Source of the DNA: a virus
DNA: 38,047 nucleotides
IMG/VR virus record: IMGVR_UViG_3300025131_000153
Span: 1 to 38,047 of that record
Strand: one strand, 5' to 3'
The translations under genes were made by a program, and so were the position numbers. Position 1 is the stretch's first letter; the number at the start of each line of letters is the position of its first letter. The notes beneath the pieces are model-generated. The model did no database searches. It was not told the origin of the DNA and saw nothing but the letters and a program-made list of their open reading frames with translations. Positions 1 through 5,838 of the stretch are shown here, one piece after another.

Positions 1-2
1 AT

Positions 3-182
3 CAGCGGGTAGTAGATATTCTGGTCCGGGCGATTGAGGATAATGTCCAATCGGTAGTGCACACATCGCAAAACGGTAAAATGTATGCGATTTTAACCGC
101 TTATGATGCTGCTCTGGGTGCTACGATTGACGATGTAGAAAAGACGTTGACGGAAACAAACGGAAAACCAGGCAGCGAATAA
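3..182 (+). CDS. 3' end of an unidentified gene (partial)
   Basis: An open frame enters from the left edge and runs 59 codons to a TAA stop at 180-182. It is followed after two bases by the ATG of the next gene, so it probably belongs to the late/lysis transcript. The visible C-terminus is hydrophilic (ends KPGSE) and has no motif I recognise. By position it lies downstream of the tail fibre in a permuted genome, so a small fibre-associated or pre-lysis protein is possible, but this is only inference from order. Confidence 0.55.
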   Translation, partial: QRVVDILVRAIEDNVQSVVHTSQNGKMYAILTAYDAALGATIDDVEKTLTETNGKPGSE

Positions 183-184
183 TT

Positions 185-460
185 ATGACTCATCAGTGCA
201 TTAAAAATCAAGAGTGTCTGGCGGACTTTGGTAATCTTCGCGAGCGAACTGCTGTCATAGAAAGTCTCTTGGAGCAAAATACGCGAGCCTTGAAACGAAT
301 GGGAGGGCAACTTGACAAATTAACCACAGATTCTGTTCGCAAGACGGCTTGGGGCCGGGGCGCGTTCTTTGGGGCGCGGGTAGTGGTCGTTGGACTGCTA
401 CTGTTGGCGGGCGCAGGGCTTGATAAAGCGACTAGTTTCATCTTTTCTGCGTTGAGTTAA
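185..460 (+). CDS. Small protein with N-terminal helix and C-terminal membrane segment
   Basis: 91 residues. The N-terminal half is charged and likely helical or coiled-coil (LRERTAVIESLLEQ, about residues 18-31). A basic stretch (RKTAWGRGAFFGAR) is followed by one hydrophobic membrane segment (VVVVGLLLLAGAG, about residues 66-78). This N-out-helix plus C-terminal anchor layout occurs in many small phage proteins beside lysis genes, some annotated as holin-like, but one transmembrane segment does not prove a holin. It starts 2 bp after the upstream stop and ends 4 bp before the next ATG, so it is part of a tight late operon. Confidence 0.6.
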   Translation: MTHQCIKNQECLADFGNLRERTAVIESLLEQNTRALKRMGGQLDKLTTDSVRKTAWGRGAFFGARVVVVGLLLLAGAGLDKATSFIFSALS

Positions 461-464
461 GCCG

Positions 465-818
465 ATGAGATACAGATTCTGGCACTGGTTAATTGGCATC
501 CTTGTGATGGCTTTCTTATTAGCCTCCTTCGCAAACCATTGTCCGGCGGCGGGTGTCTGCCGGGAAGTCGCTGAGCTAGTGGCCGACATCGAGGCGCGCG
601 AGACAGACGAGGTGCAGTTCCGCTTTCTCGACGCCGTCGAGCGCGCGGCCTTCGCGGCTCGCACACGCCTGAACAATGCTGGCGACGTGGAGGTGCTGAC
701 GGCGCGCAAGGCTGACCCCACGGCCACGGTGCTGGTCGCGATCATCCGCGACGGCTGCGTCACCAGTGTGCGATTCTTCAAGCCACGATTCTTTGAGTTG
801 CCCTACGACTCGACATGA
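465..818 (+). CDS. Hypothetical protein with signal peptide or N-terminal anchor
   Basis: 117 residues. It begins with a short basic N-region (MRYR) and a hydrophobic segment (WLIGILVMAFLLASFA), and a plausible signal-peptidase site before the Cys-containing segment CPAAGVC. The rest is Asp/Glu/Arg-rich (EARETDEVQF) without a motif I know. It is likely exported or membrane-anchored. It sits between two membrane proteins in the lysis region, which suggests a role in host lysis or envelope interaction, but nothing specific can be assigned. It ends 29 bp before the next start. Confidence 0.6.
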   Translation: MRYRFWHWLIGILVMAFLLASFANHCPAAGVCREVAELVADIEARETDEVQFRFLDAVERAAFAARTRLNNAGDVEVLTARKADPTATVLVAIIRDGCVTSVRFFKPRFFELPYDST

Positions 819-847
819 CCACCATCTGTAGAACTAGGAGAGACAAC

Positions 848-1018
848 ATGGAATTGCTAAGAGGGAAAAAAACCTATATCGTTGCCGGGCTAATGATAGC
901 CGTGGGCGTTGTCAACGCTTTGGCCGGTGATGCCGCTGGCTGGAACACCGTCTGGGAACAGGCGCAGATTGTCCTCACCGGCCTCGGCCTCGCTGGCCTG
1001 CGCGCAGGTGTGCGCTAG
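848..1018 (+). CDS. Small membrane protein, possible holin
   Basis: 56 residues, starting at the ATG at 848 because an AGGAGA ribosome site lies 8-12 bases upstream; an in-frame ATG at 815 has no such site. The sequence opens with a basic cap (MELLRGKKT) and a hydrophobic span (YIVAGLMIAVGVVNALAG). After a short Trp-containing loop comes a second weakly hydrophobic span (AQIVLTGLGLAGL). Two spans, small size and position directly before spanins and endolysin fit a small holin or pinholin-like protein. The family is not recognised with certainty. Confidence 0.6.
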   Translation: MELLRGKKTYIVAGLMIAVGVVNALAGDAAGWNTVWEQAQIVLTGLGLAGLRAGVR

Positions 1019-1020
1019 CA

Positions 1021-1233
1021 GTGTGGCTGACGCTGTTGGGCGGCGTACTGTCGCTTGGCCGCAGTCTCGCGCGCATCGCGCATGACCGCCAGCTCCTGGA
1101 AGCTGGCGCGGCCAGGGCGATTGCTCGACACGCTACGACTGGGTTGGCAGCGGTGGCCGCAGCTCAGGCTGCTCGCCGTGGCGTCCGCCATGACGCTGCC
1201 AGCGTGTGTGATGACCCCGACAACCGGGACTGA
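1021..1233 (+). CDS. Putative inner-membrane spanin (Rz-like)
   Basis: 70 residues with a GTG start two bases after the previous stop. A hydrophobic N-terminus (WLTLLGGVLSLG) is followed by a long Ala/Arg helix, and the protein ends in DDPDNRD. That ending resembles a widespread group of Rz-type proteins in phages of Proteobacteria. Its reading frame is overlapped in another frame by a Cys-lipobox protein (1082-1348), which is the classical Rz/Rz1 arrangement. It would span the periplasm and help fuse inner and outer membranes at lysis. The call rests on length, tail motif and overlap. Confidence 0.65.
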   Translation: MWLTLLGGVLSLGRSLARIAHDRQLLEAGAARAIARHATTGLAAVAAAQAARRGVRHDAASVCDDPDNRD

Positions 1234-1348
1234 CAGCGTGTGCCTGGCGTTCGCGCCGATCACCTTCTCGGCCAGTGCCGACAGCACTGAAACCGTGCGT
1301 CAGATTCGTGAGCACAACGCCGCTTGGCGAGCTATCTGCGATGACTGA
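1082..1348 (+). CDS. Putative outer-membrane spanin lipoprotein (Rz1-like)
   Basis: 88 residues from the ATG at 1082; a TTG at 1055 in the same frame is an alternative start. A hydrophobic segment ends in LPAC, a plausible lipobox with Cys42 as lipidated residue. The mature part carries CLAFAPITFSASADSTETV and REHNAAW, matching the 'C...PI.fS..D...T.rqI..hN..w...C' pattern of many o-spanins. The gene overlaps the Rz-like gene in a +1 frame and overlaps the endolysin start by 8 bp. It is expected to sit in the inner leaflet of the outer membrane and pair with the i-spanin. Confidence 0.7.
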   Translation: MTASSWKLARPGRLLDTLRLGWQRWPQLRLLAVASAMTLPACVMTPTTGTDSVCLAFAPITFSASADSTETVRQIREHNAAWRAICDD

Positions 1349-1763
1349 CGCTTTGAATAAAGAGAAGTTGGTATTCGACCTGATAGCCGACGAAGGTATG
1401 GTGCTGGAGCCGTATCAGGACAGCGTTGATAAGCTGACCATCGGCGTCGGAAGAAATCTAGACGACAGGGGCATCAGCAAATCCGAAGCGATGTTCATGC
1501 TGGCCAACGACATTGAGATCGTCGAGGCGGAACTAGACGCACGGCTTGGGTGGTGGCGCGGTCTCCCCGACGATGCCCAACGTGCGCTGGCAAACATGGC
1601 GTTCAATATGGGAGTGCCGTGTTTGTTGACGTTTTCCCTCGCTCTGGGACATCTTGTGAACAGAGAGTTTAAACAGGCTGCGGATGAGTTTCTACGGAGC
1701 CGCTGGGCCGAACAAGTCGGCAACCGGGCTATCCGTGTAACAGATTTAATAAGGAACGCGTGA
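1341..1763 (+). CDS. Endolysin, T4-type lysozyme (GH24 muramidase)
   Basis: 140 residues, starting at ATG 1341. The N-terminus contains the GH24 catalytic signature Glu-8aa-Asp-5aa-Thr: E18 in DEGMVLEPYQD, D27, and T33 in KLTIGVG. It would cleave the N-acetylmuramic acid to N-acetylglucosamine bond of peptidoglycan. There is no signal or SAR segment, so export should depend on a holin. The length is slightly short for the family but contains the core (ALANMAFNMG and the C-terminal NRAIRVTDLI helix). The start overlaps the o-spanin stop, and its own stop overlaps the next ATG, indicating translational coupling in the lysis cassette. Confidence 0.93.
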   Translation: MTDALNKEKLVFDLIADEGMVLEPYQDSVDKLTIGVGRNLDDRGISKSEAMFMLANDIEIVEAELDARLGWWRGLPDDAQRALANMAFNMGVPCLLTFSLALGHLVNREFKQAADEFLRSRWAEQVGNRAIRVTDLIRNA

Positions 1764-1858
1764 TGGACAAAATTAAGTCTCTCCCTTGGAAGACTTTTTG
1801 CGTCTACGCCGTGATTTTCGTGGCGGGGTATCTTTCGAACTCTTACGGTCTTTTTTAG
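1763..1858 (+). CDS. 31-residue single-span membrane peptide
   Basis: A 32-codon frame whose ATG overlaps the endolysin TGA (sequence TGATG), so it is very likely translated by coupling. The peptide has a basic N-terminus (MDKIKSLPWK) followed by one hydrophobic span (TFCVYAVIFVAGYL) and a short tail ending in GLF. It is the last gene of the rightward lysis transcript, just before the 1876-1909 hairpin. It could be a holin, antiholin or lysis regulator, but no family is recognisable at this length. Confidence 0.5.
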   Translation: MDKIKSLPWKTFCVYAVIFVAGYLSNSYGLF

Positions 1859-1875
1859 ACCAGTCTATCGCGTCG

Positions 1876-1909
1876 TACCCACCCCGATATTCTTTATTCG
1901 AGGTGGGTA
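1876..1909. terminator. Hairpin between convergent operons, likely bidirectional terminator
   Basis: Arms TACCCACCCCGA (1876-1887) and TCGAGGTGGGTA (1898-1909) pair over 12 positions with a single C/A mismatch, closing a 10-base AT-rich loop. It lies 18 bp after the last lysis gene and about 70 bp beyond the end of the leftward helicase gene, where late and early transcripts meet. There is no long T-run on either side, so efficiency is uncertain. Confidence 0.6.
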
Positions 1910-1979
1910 TCGTCCACCACCTGTTGCGGGTGTCCGGTGCTCTACTAAAGATATCTACCATGCCACGTCCTTATACCCC

Positions 1980-3335
1980 CTACGCGTTTTGTATAGCATC
2001 AATGATACTCGTCGCTAGGTTTTGCTTGCGTTGAAGAGCCCCTATAACCTTCTTATCTAGGGTCGTTCCGACCAAATCAATATATGTGACTGGATAGTGC
2101 TGGCCGTGACGATGGTTTCGCGCCTCAGCCTGAACCCGTGCGTCCATGTCATAGGTGTTCTCGTAGAAGATGGTGGTATGGCACGGCATGTCCTTCGTGC
2201 CGAGCAACGTGTGTCCGTACTTTCCAGCTGTCAGCTGAGCGATCATCACTTGGTTCGTGTAATTATTGAACCCGCGCTTTTCCATGGCCTGAACCTCTTT
2301 ACCTTGATTACCAGTCAGACAGACGCCGTTTGGGAATCTCTTGGCCAGTAGATCGATCGACTTTTTATAGAACGCAAAGATTATGACCTTGGAATCCAGC
2401 TCGTCAACTATCTCCTCAGCCAGATTGAGCTTAGGGTTCTTCTTCTCGGAGATGATGTCGTGGGTGTCCCCCTGTTCGTCTATCACGAATCCGCCAGCAA
2501 TCTGCTGTAGCTTCATCATTTGCGTGATAACCATCGGAGCCGTGACAGTTTCGTCGTTAACGTTAATAACAAGTTCATCCAGCATGGCCGAGTATTGCTT
2601 CTGTTGATCCCTGTATAGTACATAGTTCCGGGTCGTATTGAGTGTCTCTGGCAGATCGGTCCAGTCTTTCTTCCTAGCTCTGAAAGCGTTGCCATCAATG
2701 AGCGTAGATAATTCATCTTGGTTCTTGGCCCCTACTATCTGTTTTCCAAGGTAGCCGCCCATGACGCAGAAGTGATTACGAAAGGCGTACTGGTTTTGGC
2801 CCTTAAGCTCCCCTATACACCGGAACTGGCCCCAAATGTCGAGTGCCGACTTGGTGATCGGCGCACCCGAAAGTATCCTAACATAGGAAGCCATAGCCGC
2901 CAGCCCAATCATGCGTCTGGTGCGCTTGGCCCTAGGATTCTTGACGTGGATTGATTCATCCAAGACGAGATACACACGATTCATACCCAATAGGTACTCT
3001 AGGTACTCGCCCCCCTTACCAATCAAAGCTTCGTAGTTGATCAGGAAGATTTTTTTAGGTCCTTCTTGATGGCGGGTCCTAGGCCAAATAGTCGGGTCAA
3101 ACCCAACTTCCCATTTCTCGGCTTCCTCAGCCCACACCGCTTTCAGAGACTGTGGACACACGACGATCATCGTATCTACTTCGTCCATTTCCATTAGGTG
3201 GATGAACTCGTTGTAGGCTGTGCTGGTCTTGCCTAGCCCCATTTCCATAAAGTAGCCGAATCCACGCCGACCATTTGCCTTGTCCAATGCCGCACTCTGA
3301 ACGTCGTAAGGCTTGCCTTTTAGATACCACTTCAT
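1980..3335 (-). CDS. SNF2/DEAD-like superfamily 2 helicase
   Basis: 451 residues from the ATG at 3335, which overlaps the datZ TGA (ATGA). The frame is open further upstream, but that would overlap datZ more deeply. SF2 motifs are in order: Walker A MEMGLGKT (about 30-37), DExx box LVLDES (about 124-128, Ser instead of the usual Ala/His), motif III LSGAPI (155-160), and motif VI QAEARNHRHGQ near residue 410, the typical SNF2 form. It is a DNA-dependent ATPase probably used to translocate on duplex DNA in phage replication or recombination. It is the last gene of the leftward transcript. Such helicases are common in small phage replication modules. Confidence 0.9.
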   Translation of the reverse strand: MKWYLKGKPYDVQSAALDKANGRRGFGYFMEMGLGKTSTAYNEFIHLMEMDEVDTMIVVCPQSLKAVWAEEAEKWEVGFDPTIWPRTRHQEGPKKIFLINYEALIGKGGEYLEYLLGMNRVYLVLDESIHVKNPRAKRTRRMIGLAAMASYVRILSGAPITKSALDIWGQFRCIGELKGQNQYAFRNHFCVMGGYLGKQIVGAKNQDELSTLIDGNAFRARKKDWTDLPETLNTTRNYVLYRDQQKQYSAMLDELVINVNDETVTAPMVITQMMKLQQIAGGFVIDEQGDTHDIISEKKNPKLNLAEEIVDELDSKVIIFAFYKKSIDLLAKRFPNGVCLTGNQGKEVQAMEKRGFNNYTNQVMIAQLTAGKYGHTLLGTKDMPCHTTIFYENTYDMDARVQAEARNHRHGQHYPVTYIDLVGTTLDKKVIGALQRKQNLATSIIDAIQNA

Positions 3336-3892
3336 GATAGGCCAAATTCCGTTAGTAATCGGGTTCGGGTGGTGTTGCCAGTGTGCTTGCACAATTCCTC
3401 TAATAGAGCCTCGTCCATCTTACCAGCCGCCTCGTTCAATTTTATGGCTACTTGCCCCATCACTGGAAGAACGGTTTGGTTGCCCATATTGAGTTCATCC
3501 ACCAAGTACATCATCGCTTCGAATAAGTCCGCGATGTGGACTACTTCCTTAGCAAAGCCGGACACCCGGCAACAGGGATTGACAGTCATAATACTCCGCG
3601 CCATAGACCCCGGTGCTGATTCTATTTTTTCGTTGTTTGTAGTGGTTGCTTTCTTATAGGGGGTGGGTATGTCGCCGCTCACCATTTCTCCGAAGTCGTG
3701 CACCAATGCATACTGGGTCACCCATTGAACGTCGACGTCCTTCATACCTAGGAATTTAGCTATATAGGTGGCGTAGAGCGCGACATAGTATGAATGTTCA
3801 GCCACCGATTGCTGGCGGATGGTTCGTATGATGCCCCACCGTGGCACGTGCTGAAGTACCCTAGTCTGTGGTTGTAGTACGGTGCTTTCCAT
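3332..3892 (-). CDS. datZ: DatZ-like HD-domain dATP triphosphohydrolase
   Basis: 186 residues, with ribosome site AGGGG before ATG 3892. The HD/YfbR-type fold signature is clear: RW (18-19), then SVAEHS with His33, the catalytic HD pair H65-D66 followed by E69 and D74, and the later Asp in HIADLFEA (D122). DatZ enzymes of 2-aminoadenine phages have about this length and cleave dATP to deoxyadenosine and triphosphate, removing adenine from the nucleotide pool. E. coli YfbR 5'-nucleotidase shares these motifs, so the motif alone would permit YfbR-like activity. The purZ gene two genes upstream in the same operon makes DatZ the better call. Confidence 0.85.
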   Translation of the reverse strand: MESTVLQPQTRVLQHVPRWGIIRTIRQQSVAEHSYYVALYATYIAKFLGMKDVDVQWVTQYALVHDFGEMVSGDIPTPYKKATTTNNEKIESAPGSMARSIMTVNPCCRVSGFAKEVVHIADLFEAMMYLVDELNMGNQTVLPVMGQVAIKLNEAAGKMDEALLEELCKHTGNTTRTRLLTEFGLS

Positions 3893-3905
3893 TTCAATCC
3901 CCTAT

Positions 3906-4100
3906 CTAGAATGGGTATATAAGTAGGTTTCTATCCACTACCTCTTCTACGTTTTCATAAAACATCTTGCCTGTGGGTACGTGTTCCCACATCTTCGATA
4001 TAGTACGATTACCGTCCATCCATTGTCCGTGCTCTTCAAAGTCCTCAGGGTAGACCTCTATTTCGCGGGTGTACTCGCCTTTGATTTCGATTTTAGGCAT
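3906..4100 (-). CDS. 64-residue hypothetical protein between purZ and datZ
   Basis: The ATG at 4100 overlaps the purZ TAA by 8 bp, and the stop lies 13 bp before the datZ start, so it is co-expressed with both. The protein is acidic with beta-rich character: PKIEIKGEYTREIEVYPEDF, then a region with three aromatic or Trp positions (HGQWMDGNR, SKMWEHVPTGK), ending in LLIYPF. There is no Cys cluster, signal peptide or membrane span. I do not recognise a family. Its location suggests an accessory role in Z-nucleotide metabolism or simply filler in the operon; the sequence does not decide. Confidence 0.7.
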   Translation of the reverse strand: MPKIEIKGEYTREIEVYPEDFEEHGQWMDGNRTISKMWEHVPTGKMFYENVEEVVDRNLLIYPF

Positions 4101-5154
4101 CGTAGCTAATTTCCCCCCACGGCACGACCTCCACGTCCTCGACGTTAGGACCCCATCCGTGCAACATGTGTTGTGGCATCCCCAACATTGAGATGCTCAT
4201 CTTTTGTATCAATAGAGTCAACTTGGCGAGGGACACTTCATCCTGTACGTAGTTGCAGAAATTTAGGAAGTATACCGAGGGGCGATTGTCCAGCATCGCA
4301 TCGACCATCTGGTGGTTGCTCCACGTGAAAATCCGGCGCACTCGCTGGGTCACGGTGGTCAACTCCTCGTCCACGTCCAGATCGTTAAAGCTGATTTCGA
4401 CCTGATCGGGGTAGACATCGCCGGAATATCCTAGGCCCGGTATACTCCCCACCCGGATAGGATAGGTCCTATTGGCCATAGCCACTTGTCCTAGGAATGA
4501 TGGGTGTATATTGGCATCGTTCATCCCGGCACCCACGGTACAGTTCCTGGACGTGCAATATGGATAGAATGGGCTGTTGAGCGACAGACTGTACCCCTGC
4601 GGCACTTCCATTGACCCCCTTGCCCCCCTTTCCGACATCATAAGATTCAGATTGAGATTATTCACCATATGGCCAATATCATCATTATTCACGGCCAGCC
4701 TAGCCGTGCGGCGTACCTTGTTGGACAATGCTTGACCGACGCCCTTCCGGGTGCTTGAAATCTTGGTCGCCTGAGACTCGTCTTCCATCTCGGCATCGAT
4801 GTCCTCTTGGTGAATAATGCTGGCATTAGGGTGAATGGTTACTCGCCGCTCGTCCACCCCGCACGTTTTCATCTCCTTAAAGAGTAAATCAGGATTGATA
4901 ATAGAACCAGCATTTAGATAAATCTCGCAGTCATCCTGTATCACCCCGAACGTCGGCAGGTGAAAGCAACAAAAATCTTGCCTATCGTCCTTGAATTTGG
5001 TCCAGTGACCAGCATTAGCCGCCGCATTGGTGGTGGCGAAGTCCACTTGATTCTGGGGCTGGCTGGCGAGGTACGCCGCTAGTAGTCCTTTGCCGGTCGA
5101 TCCGAATTGCCCATCCACGAGGACGGAGCACTTACCTTTTGCTATGTACTTCAT
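4093..5154 (-). CDS. purZ: PurZ, N6-succino-2-amino-2'-deoxyadenylate synthase (2-aminoadenine pathway)
   Basis: 353 residues, an adenylosuccinate-synthetase homologue shorter than cellular PurA (about 430). The N-terminal GTP/ATP loop reads VDGQFGSTGKG (residues 13-23). In PurA the matching segment is GDEGKG, with a catalytic Asp; here Ser19 takes that place. This is the diagnostic change described for PurZ, which uses dGMP instead of IMP. The conserved His is kept in NAGHW (His50). The predicted reaction is dGMP + Asp + NTP giving succinylated 2-amino-dAMP, which host PurB converts to dZMP. The gene overlaps mazZ by 23 bp and is followed by the 64-residue gene and datZ. The same Ser argues strongly against this being a host-type PurA. 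Confidence 0.93.
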   Translation of the reverse strand: MKYIAKGKCSVLVDGQFGSTGKGLLAAYLASQPQNQVDFATTNAAANAGHWTKFKDDRQDFCCFHLPTFGVIQDDCEIYLNAGSIINPDLLFKEMKTCGVDERRVTIHPNASIIHQEDIDAEMEDESQATKISSTRKGVGQALSNKVRRTARLAVNNDDIGHMVNNLNLNLMMSERGARGSMEVPQGYSLSLNSPFYPYCTSRNCTVGAGMNDANIHPSFLGQVAMANRTYPIRVGSIPGLGYSGDVYPDQVEISFNDLDVDEELTTVTQRVRRIFTWSNHQMVDAMLDNRPSVYFLNFCNYVQDEVSLAKLTLLIQKMSISMLGMPQHMLHGWGPNVEDVEVVPWGEISYDA

Positions 5155-5431
5155 CTTTTTGCCTATCTGACCAAATCAAAAATATAGCACAGCAGATCGC
5201 GTGTGCCAAGTGATGTTTACCACTTTTAGGGTCGATCTTCTCCCCCAACTTCCACGACATAATGTGCCGCATCATCGCATCAAAGTATCGGTTCCAGTCC
5301 TTGCACTTCTGCCAGTTGTCCACCCCGTATTGTCGGGCTCCCTGATCGAAAATCTGGACCACTTCTATTAGTATTTCAAAAGGAAACAAGTGCCACCTCA
5401 ACTTTCCTTGATCGTCTTTCTTATGCTTCAT
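5132..5431 (-). CDS. mazZ: MazZ-like dGTP/dATP pyrophosphohydrolase (DUF5664-type)
   Basis: 99 residues. The pattern GARQYGVDNWQK (31-42), then NRYFDAMMRHI (47-57), DPKSGKHHLAHAICC (67-81) and a hydrophobic helix matches the DUF5664 / dATP-dGTP diphosphohydrolase family as I remember it. In several PurZ phages this family supplies dGMP by cutting PPi from dGTP. Here it directly precedes purZ with a 23-bp overlap, so product and user would be made together. The start at 5431 overlaps the nuclease stop (ATGA). A separate MazG-type gene at 9752-10060 could instead, or in addition, carry this activity. Confidence 0.75.
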   Translation of the reverse strand: MKHKKDDQGKLRWHLFPFEILIEVVQIFDQGARQYGVDNWQKCKDWNRYFDAMMRHIMSWKLGEKIDPKSGKHHLAHAICCAIFLIWSDRQKDEVHSKR

Positions 5432-5838
5432 CCTACCCCCTTCCTGTAATCATCCGACCAGTATAACACAGCCTTGACAATTTCGGCTATATCCCACGTC
5501 TTGCCCGTGTACTGAATCATCCAACAATTTTCCGGCGCAACGGCAATCTTGGTATCTGGATCAGCCCCTATGAACAGTTGGTGTACGGTGCCTTCCTTCT
5601 GATAGACTGCCCAGCCGCACGGCATACCCGCTTGTTGAATTCGCTTCATAGTCTCCCTCTGTATAGGACTTAGGTTCAACTTCTTCATCTTGCATTCCAC
5701 CATGACTGCTTCCATGGCGTGTAGCTTGATAAACAAATCCGGGGTCCCGGCTTGTTGCGGGTTGCCGATTTTACGCGCCCATCCTTTGACCCGTAATGCC
5801 TCTTTAACGATCCGCGCTTGTACCTTTAACTCATCCAT
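5428..5838 (-). CDS. VRR-NUC domain nuclease
   Basis: 136 residues from ATG 5838; a frame extension to 5871 runs into the polymerase gene and lacks a ribosome site. The PD-(D/E)xK core is visible: GTPDLFIK with Asp34, then VECKMKK with Glu48 and Lys50, followed by a helix SPIQRETMKRIQQAG that matches the VRR-NUC layout. Stand-alone VRR-NUC proteins in phages are thought to be structure-specific nucleases (Holliday-junction or branch processing). Position between DNA polymerase and mazZ, overlapping both by a few bases, suggests a replication or recombination role. The C-terminal WMIQYTGKTWD region has no known motif. Confidence 0.85.
   Translation of the reverse strand: MDELKVQARIVKEALRVKGWARKIGNPQQAGTPDLFIKLHAMEAVMVECKMKKLNLSPIQRETMKRIQQAGMPCGWAVYQKEGTVHQLFIGADPDTKIAVAPENCWMIQYTGKTWDIAEIVKAVLYWSDDYRKGVG

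Noticed and set aside
4093-5154. Host-like purA (adenylosuccinate synthetase)
   Set aside because: The catalytic Asp of the GDEGKG loop is Ser, the protein is shorter, and it is clustered with datZ and a mazZ-like gene.
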